A stretch of DNA of 53,556 bases, taken from CAXMST01 sp038206985 (GTDB lineage: Bacteria; Actinomycetota; Thermoleophilia; Solirubrobacterales; 70-9). The position numbers and the translations under genes are program-made. Location: contig JBBRAH010000023.1 of NCBI GenBank assembly GCA_038206985.1, positions 1 to 53,556 on the forward strand, read 5' to 3'. Below the pieces are notes generated by a model, which was given only the letters and a program-made list of their open reading frames with translations, ran no database searches and was not told the DNA's origin. Positions within the stretch are counted from its first letter, which is position 1. Every line of letters starts with the position of its first letter. Positions 1-8,049 of this stretch are shown one piece after another.

Positions 1-990
1 TCGTAGTCGTTCGAGTGACTCCAGCCACTGCTCGGGCCCGGAGGCAACGTCGAGTCGCTCCAGGGCAGCCGGGGATCCCGCAAAGCAGCTCACCACGCTG
101 CGCTGAGCCTCGTCGTTGGCGCCAGTCGCGACCCAGCTCCAATAGCGCTCCGGCAGCGACATCACCGCGCTCGCCGGCGCCGGCGCCGCGAGCGGCACGA
201 AGAGCTTCGCGGCGTGCCCGTACTCGATCGACCCCAGCGCCCGGTGCAGCGGCGCCGGAAGGGGAGGGTCGAACTCGAGCGTCTCGAACATGACTGCGGC
301 CGGCACGGCAACCAGCGCGGAGTCGGCCCTTATGACACCGCTCGGCGTGCTGACCTCCACGCCGGCGTCCCCCCACCGCATTCCCGAGACCGGGGCACCG
401 AGCTGCACCCGGTCGCCGAGCCGGGCGGCGAGCTCGATCGCGATGCGCTGGTTGCCGCCGCCGACCGACGGCGAGACCTCGTCGTCGATGTGGGCGACAC
501 CGAGCAACCCCGACGCCGGGACGATTCGGGCATCGGCCGCGCACGAGATCTCTGTGCGGGCCAGCATGTACTCGCGCGTGCCGGCTTCCATCTCCAGAGA
601 GCCGATCAGCTCGGCAACCGACTCCGAGCTCGTGCGCTCCGGGGTCTCCTCCAGGGTTCGGGCGACCGTGCGCAGGGCAGCCCGCAGTTCCTCCATGTTG
701 ACCGGCGGTCCTCCGCGCGGCTCGCGTCGCCCGTAGCGCATGCCCTTGTCGAGGAGATCAAGCCCGAGGCCCGCGCTCACCTCGCGGATGTAGGTGTTGG
801 CCGGCAGAATGAACTCGGCCCCCATCTCCACCGTCGCCCCGCCGGCAAGTGTGCGCGAGTGGACCCGGCCACCGACGCGGTCCCGCGCTTCGAGCACCCG
901 CGGGGTGGCTCCCAGCCGGGCGAGCTCGGTGGCTGCGCTCAGCCCCGCGAGCCCTGCGCCGATCACGAGCACCTCGGTATCCGTGGCCAT
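1..990 (-). CDS. flavin-dependent amine oxidase, 3' end outside the window
   Basis: The first 330 codons of a monoamine-oxidase-type flavoenzyme, reading off the left edge with no stop. The N-terminus has the FAD dinucleotide-binding motif VIGAGLAGLSAA (about residues 8-19), followed by the LEARDRVGGR stretch typical of the amine oxidase superfamily (MAO, protoporphyrinogen oxidase, phytoene desaturase). Members oxidise amines or related substrates with FAD; the substrate cannot be read from the sequence. The ATG at 990 was chosen because a -10-like TAGGGT lies 8 nt upstream on the minus strand (999-1004), giving a near-leaderless start. It is divergent from the OB-HD protein at 1172. The C-terminal FAD-contacting motif is not in view, so completeness cannot be judged. 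Confidence 0.85.
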   Translation of the reverse strand, partial: MATDTEVLVIGAGLAGLSAATELARLGATPRVLEARDRVGGRVHSRTLAGGATVEMGAEFILPANTYIREVSAGLGLDLLDKGMRYGRREPRGGPPVNMEELRAALRTVARTLEETPERTSSESVAELIGSLEMEAGTREYMLARTEISCAADARIVPASGLLGVAHIDDEVSPSVGGGNQRIAIELAARLGDRVQLGAPVSGMRWGDAGVEVSTPSGVIRADSALVAVPAAVMFETLEFDPPLPAPLHRALGSIEYGHAAKLFVPLAAPAPASAVMSLPERYWSWVATGANDEAQRSVVSCFAGSPAALERLDVASGPEQWLESLERLR

Positions 991-1171
991 GACAGCGGAC
1001 CCTACGCCGATTCCTGACGGCACGGTCGCCTGTCAGAGAGACGCTCCCGGCAGCGACCTGAATGGGGAAGAGAACATGCCGGAAAACCCCTCCAGACATA
1101 AAGCCAGTGCCCCACCTCCCTCCGACGAGCGATCCCAATCCGCCGCAGCGATCTCTACCTTGAATCGAGCC

Positions 1172-2206
1172 ATGGACCAGCAGCCTCAGCTTGGTGAGCT
1201 TCCCATTCGCGAACAGCCGCGGAGCGAGCATCGCGATCTCGGATCGCTCGTCGACGGCGAGCGCGTCGAGGGCCACTACGTGGTCCGCGACCGCAGCCGT
1301 CGGCCGACCAAGAAGGGCGGCGAGTGGCTGGCCCTGAAGCTCTCCGACCGCTCCGGCACGCTGGCCGCCAAGTCCTGGGACGAGGTGGAGTCGCGCTTCG
1401 AATCAGCCGCTCCCGGCGCGGTCGTCCGGATCCGGGGCCGGTTCGAATCCAGCTCCCAGTGGGGCGATGCGCTGATCATTGAGGGACTGCAGCCGGCGAA
1501 CGAGCGCGACTACGACCCCGCCGATCTGCTGGAGAGCTCGCCGGTTCCGCTGCAGCGCCTGGAGTCCGATCTGCGTTCGCTGCTCGAGACGATCCAGACG
1601 CCTGAGCTCCGGGATCTTCTGGGGCGCTTCCTCGCACCAGGCACGGAAGCGTGGGAGCGCTTCCGCGATGCTCCGGCGGCCAAGCACTACCACCAGGCCT
1701 ACCGGCACGGGCTGCTCGAGCATGCGCTCTCGGTCGCGCAGAGTGTCAGCGCCGCGGCCTCATTCTTTCCGGGCATCGATCGTGATGTCGCCGTCACCGG
1801 CGCGCTGCTCCACGACATCGGCAAGCTCGAGGCCTACAACGACGACCCGCTCGCCATCGACCTGACCGACCTGGGTCGCCTGCAGGGCGAGATCCCGCTC
1901 GGCTACTACCGGGTGCGCCGCGAGATCGAGCGGATCGAGGGCTTCGATCCCGATCTCGCGCAGTCCGTGCTGCACATTATCCTCAGCCACCACGGCTCGC
2001 TGGAGCACGGCTCCCCGGTCCTGCCGGCCACCCGCGAGGCGACCCTCGTGCACATGATGGATAACCTCGGTGGCAAGCTCGGCAGCTTCGATCGGATTGA
2101 GCGCACGCTGGCCGAGGGCCAGGCCTGGTCGGGCTTCGACCGCGGCATCGCCGGCTCGGCCTACTTCCGTCAGCGCCAGGCGCGCGGCGAAGCCGACGCA
2201 GCCTGA
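1172..2206 (+). CDS. OB-fold/HD-domain 3'-5' exoribonuclease, YhaM-like
   Basis: A 344-residue protein with an N-terminal OB nucleic-acid-binding fold (about 20-100; SDRSGTLAAKSWD is typical) and an HD phosphohydrolase domain (about 160-310). Metal-ligand motifs are HGLLEHALS, LLHDIGKLE, LSHHG and the late Asp in MMDNLGG (about residue 295). Bacillus YhaM, with this architecture, is a metal-dependent 3'-5' exoribonuclease; the same job here is inferred. The ATG at 1172 was chosen because codons between an upstream in-frame ATG (1076) and 1172 have unusually AT-rich third positions. However, 1076 has a better ribosome site (GGGGAAG), so a 32-residue longer form is possible. A -10-like TACCTT lies 10 nt before 1172. 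A paralogue is at 40901-41809. Confidence 0.83.
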   Translation: MDQQPQLGELPIREQPRSEHRDLGSLVDGERVEGHYVVRDRSRRPTKKGGEWLALKLSDRSGTLAAKSWDEVESRFESAAPGAVVRIRGRFESSSQWGDALIIEGLQPANERDYDPADLLESSPVPLQRLESDLRSLLETIQTPELRDLLGRFLAPGTEAWERFRDAPAAKHYHQAYRHGLLEHALSVAQSVSAAASFFPGIDRDVAVTGALLHDIGKLEAYNDDPLAIDLTDLGRLQGEIPLGYYRVRREIERIEGFDPDLAQSVLHIILSHHGSLEHGSPVLPATREATLVHMMDNLGGKLGSFDRIERTLAEGQAWSGFDRGIAGSAYFRQRQARGEADAA

Positions 2207-2214
2207 CGCGCGCG

Positions 2215-2430
2215 TCAGGCTGCGTAGCGCTGGGCGCAGCGCTGCATCCTGGTCGTGTCGGGCTGCACCCTCTGAACGCACTTGAGCAGCTTGTCGGCCT
2301 GGCTCGCGGAAGCGCGACCTGGGTCGGAGCCGCTGATCCCGGCGTTGTTGAAGGAGTCCTGGATCTCCTTCGTGATCGAGTCGCTCGCGTCGAAGGCCCG
2401 GTCGAGCTGGTTGCTGGTCTCGTTGAGCAC
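2215..2430 (-). CDS. small hypothetical protein, probably with an N-terminal membrane anchor
   Basis: From GTG 2430 this encodes 71 residues with two Cys (LLKCVQ and QRCAQ) and no recognised domain. The same frame stays open upstream to a stop at 2533-2535 and encodes a convincing hydrophobic helix (LLVTAGILAAVYFFIVK) immediately before the GTG, preceded by a basic patch (RGARKRTDR). The true protein is therefore probably membrane-anchored, with the listed part outside or inside the membrane. No ATG, GTG or TTG occurs in that upstream part; only an ATT (2532) or CTG codons (2484, 2481) are available. It lies tail to tail with the YhaM-like gene, 8 bp apart. Function unknown. Confidence 0.5.
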   Translation of the reverse strand: MLNETSNQLDRAFDASDSITKEIQDSFNNAGISGSDPGRASASQADKLLKCVQRVQPDTTRMQRCAQRYAA

Positions 2431-2637
2431 CGGCTTGACGATGAAGAAGTAGACGGCGGCCAGGATCCCGGCCGTGACCAGCAGCCGATCAGTCCTCTTG
2501 CGAGCGCCTCGGAGACCATCGTGGGGCGAAATCTACAGTCGGAGATGTCATCGAGCAGTCACGAGAGGGCGCAAACTCCGTAAAAGCCGGGTAGAGGGGG
2601 AATTGCCGCCGCGCCTGCGCATCTATCCTGCCCACAC

Positions 2638-4686
2638 GTGGCGAAAGACACCGAAAAACTGATCCGGCAGCTCTCGCTGATCTCGTTCCTGATGGCCAAC
2701 CGGCGACCGGTCTCGGCCCTGGAGATAAAACAGGAGGTGGAGGGCTACTCCTCAATGAACGAGGACGCCTTCGCGCGCCGTTTCTACGCCGACCGCGCGG
2801 AGCTCGAGAGCCTCGGGATCGCGCTCAAGGTGGACAAGCCGAGCGAAGGTTTTCTCGAGTCGGAGCTCTACGCACTGCCACCCGAGAACTACTACCTGCC
2901 CGCGATCGAGTTCAGCGATGGCGAGCTCGCCGCCCTGGGCACGGCGCTAACCCTGCTCGACGGCCAGTTCGCCTACGCCGAGCCCCTGCGGCTCGCGCTC
3001 CAGCAGGTCTCGTGGGGCCGAAAGAGTCCGCTGAACAACGGCAACGACTCGGCTCCGATCGAGATGGCGATGACCGCTTCCGCCGGTGGCCGCGAGCTCT
3101 CCCAGCGCCTGGCCAAGATCGAGACCGCGATCTCCCGCCGCAAGACGATCGAGTTCAGCTACTACACGATGGAACGGGACTCGGTCGCCGACCGCAAGGT
3201 GGACCCCTACCACCTGGTCTTCCGCTCCGGGCAGTTCTATTTGATCGGTCACGCGCACGAGCGCGATGCCGTCCGCGTCTTCCGCCTCTCGCGAATCCAG
3301 GGCAAGGTCTCCTACGCGACCAAGGCCGAGCACGACTTCACCACGCCCGAGGAGTTCGACCGTCGCGACTACGCGGCCCGCGCGGACTGGCAGATGGGAC
3401 CCGAGAACGACACCGCGAAGATCTTCCTCGGCGACAGGATCGATTGGCTGGTCGGCCGCGACTACGGCTCCTACGGTGAGATCCGCCCGGCCTCGGCGGC
3501 CGACAAGGCGCCTGGCAAGGGCTCGATCTTCGAGACCCCCTATGCCTCCTCGCGACAGCTCGTCGCCTGGCTGCTGGCCTGGGGTAAGAACGCCACCGTG
3601 CTCGATCCACCGGCTCTCGCCGCCGAGATCGAGGAACGCGCCAGCCTCCTGCGCGAGCGCCACGGCGCCGATTTCGAGACCGCCGAGCCGGTCGCCCGCC
3701 CCGCCGTCGAAGAGGCCGAGCGCCGCGGGCGCTCCAACGGCAAGGCCGAGACCGTGATCCGCCCCGAGCGCTTCGCCCGCCTCGTCACCCTGGCCGGCAT
3801 GCTGATCGACTCGGCCCGCAACGATGCCAATCTGCAGACCCGCGAGGTCTGCCGCGAGTTGGGCATCAGCCTCAAGGAGCTGGCCGGTGACATCGACGTG
3901 CTCAACGTCGTCAACTTCGGCGGCGGTACCTACGTGCTCTACGCCGAGATCGCCGGGGACGAGATCGAGGTCGACCCGGAGGCCTACGGGGACAGCTTCT
4001 CCCGCCCTGCCCGCCTGCTCCCGCTCGAGGCCAAGGCGCTGACCGCGGCGATCGACTTCTTCGCCGACCACCTGCCCCAAGCCGGGCTCGACACGGCGCG
4101 GGAGAAGATCGTCGCGGCGCTCGGACACGACCCCTCCGAGGAGGGTCTGCAGATCACCATCGAGCGCGACGAGCCCGAGATCGTCAGCGCGGTCAACGAC
4201 GCGATCTCCGAGCATCAGGTGCTCAAGATCAACTACTACAAGGAGAACGAGGATCAGTTCACCGCCCGTGAGATCGAGCCCTACCGGCTGGCCCGCGGCC
4301 CCGGCGGCTGGTACGTCGGCTGCCGCGATCGCAAGCGGGATGCCGTGCGCCACTTCCGCCTCGACCGCACCAAGGAGGCGGAGCCGACCGGCGAGACCTT
4401 CGAGCGCACCGAGGACGTCGAGGCCCAGCTCGGCACCCAGCACTGGCTCAGTGAGGGCGAAGTCACCGATGCCCGCATGGCCAGCGTTTGGGTCTCACCG
4501 GAGCGCGCCCGCTGGGTGCGCGAGGAGCGCACGGTGGTCGAGGAGCTCGCCGACGGCGCCCTGATCATCGAGATGCCGTTCGCCGGCACCTCCTGGCTCG
4601 TGCGCGAGGTGCTCAAGGGCGCTGGCGACATGGTCGTGCTCGAGCCGGCCGACGCGCGCGAGGCCGTCCTCTCCGCCGCCAGCTGA
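2638..4686 (+). CDS. pafBC: PafB-PafC fusion, WYL-domain transcriptional regulator
   Basis: At 682 residues this is two WYL regulators in one chain. Half one: a winged helix (about 1-65) and a WYL domain (about 165-235; IEFSYYTMERD, GQFYLIGHAHERDAVRVFRL). After a basic linker (about 350-370), half two: a second helix-turn-helix (about 370-440) and a second WYL domain (about 525-600; LKINYYKENED, GGWYVGCRDRKRDAVRHFRL). In mycobacteria PafB and PafC form a heterodimer that activates the RecA-independent DNA-damage response; natural fusions are known in other actinobacteria. The usual neighbours, the Pup-proteasome genes, are absent here. A TATCCT hexamer (2624-2629) ends 8 nt before the GTG, so the mRNA is probably leaderless or nearly so. 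Confidence 0.85.
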   Translation: MAKDTEKLIRQLSLISFLMANRRPVSALEIKQEVEGYSSMNEDAFARRFYADRAELESLGIALKVDKPSEGFLESELYALPPENYYLPAIEFSDGELAALGTALTLLDGQFAYAEPLRLALQQVSWGRKSPLNNGNDSAPIEMAMTASAGGRELSQRLAKIETAISRRKTIEFSYYTMERDSVADRKVDPYHLVFRSGQFYLIGHAHERDAVRVFRLSRIQGKVSYATKAEHDFTTPEEFDRRDYAARADWQMGPENDTAKIFLGDRIDWLVGRDYGSYGEIRPASAADKAPGKGSIFETPYASSRQLVAWLLAWGKNATVLDPPALAAEIEERASLLRERHGADFETAEPVARPAVEEAERRGRSNGKAETVIRPERFARLVTLAGMLIDSARNDANLQTREVCRELGISLKELAGDIDVLNVVNFGGGTYVLYAEIAGDEIEVDPEAYGDSFSRPARLLPLEAKALTAAIDFFADHLPQAGLDTAREKIVAALGHDPSEEGLQITIERDEPEIVSAVNDAISEHQVLKINYYKENEDQFTAREIEPYRLARGPGGWYVGCRDRKRDAVRHFRLDRTKEAEPTGETFERTEDVEAQLGTQHWLSEGEVTDARMASVWVSPERARWVREERTVVEELADGALIIEMPFAGTSWLVREVLKGAGDMVVLEPADAREAVLSAAS

Positions 4687-4702
4687 GCCCCTCCCGCCGG
4701 GC

Positions 4703-4731
4703 GCCGTACGGTACGGCCCGCCCGCGATACT
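4703..4731 (+). promoter_or_regulatory. palindrome plus -10 hexamer before the MBL-fold gene
   Basis: GCCGTAC-G-GTACGGC (4703-4717) is a perfect 15-bp inverted repeat. Nine bases further on is GATACT (4726-4731), a good -10. The palindrome would lie around the -35 to spacer region, where an operator is common. A role as an operator is inference; it could also be the end of a pafBC terminator, although no T-run follows. Confidence 0.45.
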
Positions 4732-4800
4732 TCCGAGATCAGCGAACCGGTCTACTCCAGCCCCGAGCCAGCCCCCAGCGAAAGCGGTACGGCTGAGATC

Positions 4801-5613
4801 GTGCGGCTGCTGGCCCCCAATCCTGGCTTGATGACACTGGAGGGAACCAACACCTACCTGGTTGGCTCCGACCCGGTGTGGGTGATCGATCCCGGTCCCG
4901 CCGATCCCTCCCACATCGAGGCGATCCGGGAAGCCGCCGCAGCGCGCGGAGGGATCGCCGGTGTCCTGCTCACGCACTCCCACCTCGACCACACCGAGGG
5001 CGTTCAGATGCTCGGAGCCGAGGTGGCCTGGGCGGGCGACCCTCCCACCGACGAGGCGGCCGCGCTGATGGCCGCCGCCGGCGCCCTCGGGGTGACTGCC
5101 ACGGTCGCGGCGGAGCTCGGGCCAGAGTCCCGCGTCGGGCCGTTCCGGGTCGTCCCGACGCCGGGCCACGCTCGCGATCACGTCGCCTTCGTGTTCGACC
5201 CGCTCGACCCCGCCGGCACCCGCTCCGATGAGCGGGTCTGCTTCTGCGGCGACCTGATCCTCGGCCGCGGCTCGTCGATCGTCCCGCCCCGGGCGGGGGG
5301 CGGCTCCCTCGCTGACTACATGGCCTCGCTGGAGCGCGTGGCGGCACTCGGCGCCGCGCTGCTAGCTCCAGGCCACGGGCCGTGGATCGAGGATCCCGAG
5401 GCGAAGATCGGGGAGTATCGCGAGCACCGGCGCACGCGCGAGCACGCGTTGAAAGCGGCCCTCGAGGCGGGCGAGCGCTCTCGCCAGGCACTCCTCGACA
5501 CCGCCTGGGCCGACGTGATCTCCGAGCTTCGCCCTGCCGCGGCCCTCGCGATGCAGGCCCACCTGGAGAAGCTCGCGGGGGACGGCATCGACCTCGACGG
5601 TCTCAGGCAGTGA
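4801..5613 (+). CDS. metallo-beta-lactamase-fold hydrolase, LACTB2/glyoxalase-II-like
   Basis: From GTG 4801 the product is 270 residues. The metal motif HSHLDH (in LLTHSHLDHTEG) is near residue 60; a later His (PTPGHARDH), an Asp (CFCGDLILG) and a His (LAPGHGPW) complete a two-metal site. The N-terminus LLAPNPGLMTLEGTNTYLVG is typical of the LACTB2-like group, whose C-terminal helical region is also present (about 195-265). Known members are ribonucleases or thioester hydrolases; the substrate is unknown here. The reading frame looks coding upstream of the GTG back to about 4738, where an ATC lies 6 nt after a GATACT -10, so the protein may be 21 residues longer. It ends 20 bp before the next gene. 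Confidence 0.82.
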   Translation: MRLLAPNPGLMTLEGTNTYLVGSDPVWVIDPGPADPSHIEAIREAAAARGGIAGVLLTHSHLDHTEGVQMLGAEVAWAGDPPTDEAAALMAAAGALGVTATVAAELGPESRVGPFRVVPTPGHARDHVAFVFDPLDPAGTRSDERVCFCGDLILGRGSSIVPPRAGGGSLADYMASLERVAALGAALLAPGHGPWIEDPEAKIGEYREHRRTREHALKAALEAGERSRQALLDTAWADVISELRPAAALAMQAHLEKLAGDGIDLDGLRQ

Positions 5614-5633
5614 TTGGGCGCTAGGTTTCCCGC

Positions 5634-6104
5634 ATGGCGCCCCGTCGCGAGCAGATCACGCTGACGCCCGAGGAGCAGCTGGAGTTGCTGGATGCCGAGC
5701 GGGTCGTGATCGTCTCCAGCCACGGACCCCGGGGCTGGCCCCATTCGATGCCGCTCTGGTACACGGTGCGCGACGGTGAGATCTGGATCTGGACCTTCGC
5801 CAAGTCGCAGAAGGTCAAGAACCTGGAGCGCGACCCACGCTGCACCCTGCTCGTCGAGGCCGGGCACGAGTATCAGGAGCTACGCGGAATCCAGATCGAG
5901 GCCGAGGCAGAGATCATCAAGGAGACGGATCGCGTGGTTGACTTTGCCCGTGGTCTCACCCTCCGCTACCTGGATGGGGTGGATGAGCTTCCGGAGGGGG
6001 CGCAGGCGGCTCTGGAGGCGCAGGCGCCGAAGCGCGTGGCGATCCGGTTCCAGCCGGTGCGGACGGCGAGTTGGGATCACCGCAAGCTTGGCGGGACCTA
6101 CTAG
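5634..6104 (+). CDS. pyridoxamine-5'-phosphate-oxidase-fold (PPOX) protein
   Basis: 156 residues forming one split-beta-barrel flavin/F420-binding domain. Visible family features are the opening strand VVIVSSHGPRGWPHSMPLWY, the central IWIWTFAKSQKVKNLERDPRCTLLVE and the later GIQIEAEAEII. Relatives are FMN-, F420- or haem-dependent; which cofactor applies cannot be decided. The ATG is supported by TAGGTT (5622-5627) ending 6 nt upstream, a textbook leaderless arrangement. It therefore probably has its own promoter despite being 20 bp behind the MBL gene. Confidence 0.8.
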   Translation: MAPRREQITLTPEEQLELLDAERVVIVSSHGPRGWPHSMPLWYTVRDGEIWIWTFAKSQKVKNLERDPRCTLLVEAGHEYQELRGIQIEAEAEIIKETDRVVDFARGLTLRYLDGVDELPEGAQAALEAQAPKRVAIRFQPVRTASWDHRKLGGTY

Positions 6105-6133
6105 TGCTGCCACACCGTTAGCCTCCGCCTGCG

Positions 6134-7207
6134 ATGGAGAACCTCAAAGGCCTGATTCTCTCGGGCGGGGCCGGAACGCGGCTGCGCCCGATCACCCATA
6201 CCTCCGCCAAGCAACTCGTCCCGGTCGCCAACAAGCCCGTCCTCTTCTACGGGATCGAGGCGCTCGTCGCGGCCGGGGTTACCGAGATCGGCATCGTGAT
6301 CGCCCCCGAGACCGGGGAGGAGATCCGCGAGGCCGTCGGTGACGGCTCAGCGCTCGGCGCCACCGTCACCTACATCCCGCAGGCCGAGCCGCTCGGCCTC
6401 GCCCACGCGGTGCTCACGGCCGAGGAGTTCCTCGCTGACAGCGCCTTCGTCATGTATCTGGGCGACAACCTGCTGCGCGATGGGATCATCGAACTGGTCG
6501 AGGCCTTCCGCCACAACGAGCCCGAGGCCCTGATCATGCTGACCCAGGTGCTCGACCCCGAGCACTACGGGGTTGCCGAGCTCGACGGCGAGCGAATCGT
6601 GCGCCTGATCGAAAAGCCCAAGGACCCGCCCTCGGATCTGGCCCTGGTCGGCGTCTACATGTTCAAGCCCTCGGTCTTCGCTGCCGCCAGGGCGATCGAG
6701 CCCTCGCCCCGGGGCGAGCTCGAGATCACCGACACGATCCAGCGGCTGATCGACGACGGCGCCGCCGTCGAGTACCACCGGGTCAAGGGCTGGTGGAAGG
6801 ACACGGGGCAACTCGCCGACATGCTCGCGGCCAACCGCCTGGTGCTCGAGGAGCTCGAGCCGCGCGTCGACGGCGAGTTGATCGATTCGAAGGTCGAGGG
6901 CAGGGTCGTGATCGAGGCGGGCGCCGTGCTCACCGACAGCTCGGTCCGCGGCCCGGCAGTGATCGGAGCCGGAGCACGGATCACCGGCGCCTACATCGGC
7001 CCTTATACGGCGATCGGAGAGGACTGCGAGGTGATCGGCTCCGAGGTCGAGCACTCGATCCTGCTGCGCGGCGCCAGGGTCAAGAACCTCGGCTCGCGCA
7101 TGGAGGCCAGCCTGCTCGGCCGCAACGCCGTCGTCGCCCGTAGCGACAGCCTGCCGAAGTCGATCCGGATGATCGTCGGCGACAACTCGGAGATGAACCT
7201 GCCGTGA
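6134..7207 (+). CDS. rmlA: glucose-1-phosphate thymidylyltransferase, long form
   Basis: Makes dTDP-glucose from glucose-1-phosphate and dTTP, the first step to dTDP-L-rhamnose. The 357-residue protein has the nucleotidyltransferase loop LSGGAGTRLRPIT (about 9-21), KPVLFYGIEAL, the metal-binding YLGDNLL and the sugar-binding IEKPKDPPSD. A C-terminal left-handed beta-helix with hexapeptide repeats follows (about 245-357; VIEAGAVL, VIGAGARI). That tail marks the long form (about 355 residues) rather than the roughly 290-residue E. coli type. TAGCCT (6119-6124) ends 9 nt before the ATG and probably drives the operon. The stop overlaps the rmlD start by 4 nt. Confidence 0.93.
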   Translation: MENLKGLILSGGAGTRLRPITHTSAKQLVPVANKPVLFYGIEALVAAGVTEIGIVIAPETGEEIREAVGDGSALGATVTYIPQAEPLGLAHAVLTAEEFLADSAFVMYLGDNLLRDGIIELVEAFRHNEPEALIMLTQVLDPEHYGVAELDGERIVRLIEKPKDPPSDLALVGVYMFKPSVFAAARAIEPSPRGELEITDTIQRLIDDGAAVEYHRVKGWWKDTGQLADMLAANRLVLEELEPRVDGELIDSKVEGRVVIEAGAVLTDSSVRGPAVIGAGARITGAYIGPYTAIGEDCEVIGSEVEHSILLRGARVKNLGSRMEASLLGRNAVVARSDSLPKSIRMIVGDNSEMNLP

Positions 7208-8049
7208 GGGTCCTGGTGGCCGGCGCGGACGGCATGCTCGCGCGCGAGGTGATCGACGCCGCGCGCCGTGCGGGTCACGAGGTCACCGCGTTCGGTCATA
7301 AACGCCTCAATATCACCGATCCGCGATCCATCGATCAGGCGGTGGGCGGGACCGCACCGGAGGCCGTGATCGACTGTGCGGCGTGGTCCGACGTCGATGG
7401 GGCAGAGGACGACGAGCGCGGCGCGATGAGCGTCAACGACACCGGCGCGGCGCTGCTCGCCTCAGCGGCCGAGCGGGTGGGCGCGAAGTTCGTCTACCCA
7501 TCCAGCGACTACGTTTTCGACGGCCGCAAGGAGAGCCCCTACATGGAGTCCGATCTGACCGCGCCGATCAACGCCTACGGTCGCTCCAAGCTCGCCGGCG
7601 AGACCTCGGTCGCCGTCTCCAACCCGCGCCACTTCATCGTCCGCTCTTCTTGGCTGTACGGGCTCGGCGGCAAGAACTTCGTCGAGACCATGCTGCAGAT
7701 CGGCCGTGAGCAGCCCGAGGTCCTGGTGGTCTCTGACCAGCGTGGCTGCCCAACGAGCTGCGTCGACCTCGCCGAGGCGATCGTCGAGTTGATCGCGGGC
7801 GAGGAATACGGTGTCCACCATGTCGCCGGATCAGGCGATTGCACCTGGTTCGACTTCGCCCAGGAGATCTTCGATCAGGCTTCCTATGAGACTCGCGTGA
7901 TGTCCACCAGCGCCGAGATGATGGCCCGCAAGGCGGCCCGGCCGGCCTTCTCGGTGCTGCGTAGCGAGCGTCCCGACCCGATCGTGCTGCCCGAGTGGCA
8001 GGACTCGCTGCGGCGCTACCTGACCGATCGGGAGCTGCTCGAGCGATGA
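7204..8049 (+). CDS. rmlD: dTDP-4-dehydrorhamnose reductase
   Basis: The last step of dTDP-L-rhamnose synthesis: reduction of the 4-keto group using NAD(P)H. The 281-residue short-chain dehydrogenase has the Rossmann motif VAGADGMLAREV (about 4-15), where Gly-Ala-Asp-Gly replaces the common GxxGxxG core in the usual RmlD manner. It also has SSDYVFDG and the catalytic YGRSK. The GTG start overlaps the rmlA stop (GTGA, 7204-7207) and its own stop overlaps the next start (ATGA, 8046-8049), so translation of the three genes is coupled. Confidence 0.92.
   Translation: MRVLVAGADGMLAREVIDAARRAGHEVTAFGHKRLNITDPRSIDQAVGGTAPEAVIDCAAWSDVDGAEDDERGAMSVNDTGAALLASAAERVGAKFVYPSSDYVFDGRKESPYMESDLTAPINAYGRSKLAGETSVAVSNPRHFIVRSSWLYGLGGKNFVETMLQIGREQPEVLVVSDQRGCPTSCVDLAEAIVELIAGEEYGVHHVAGSGDCTWFDFAQEIFDQASYETRVMSTSAEMMARKAARPAFSVLRSERPDPIVLPEWQDSLRRYLTDRELLER

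Noticed and set aside
2947..4443. A 498-codon frame antisense to pafBC
   Set aside because: Same shadow effect; pafBC is supported by clear WYL and HTH motifs and the antisense product matches nothing.
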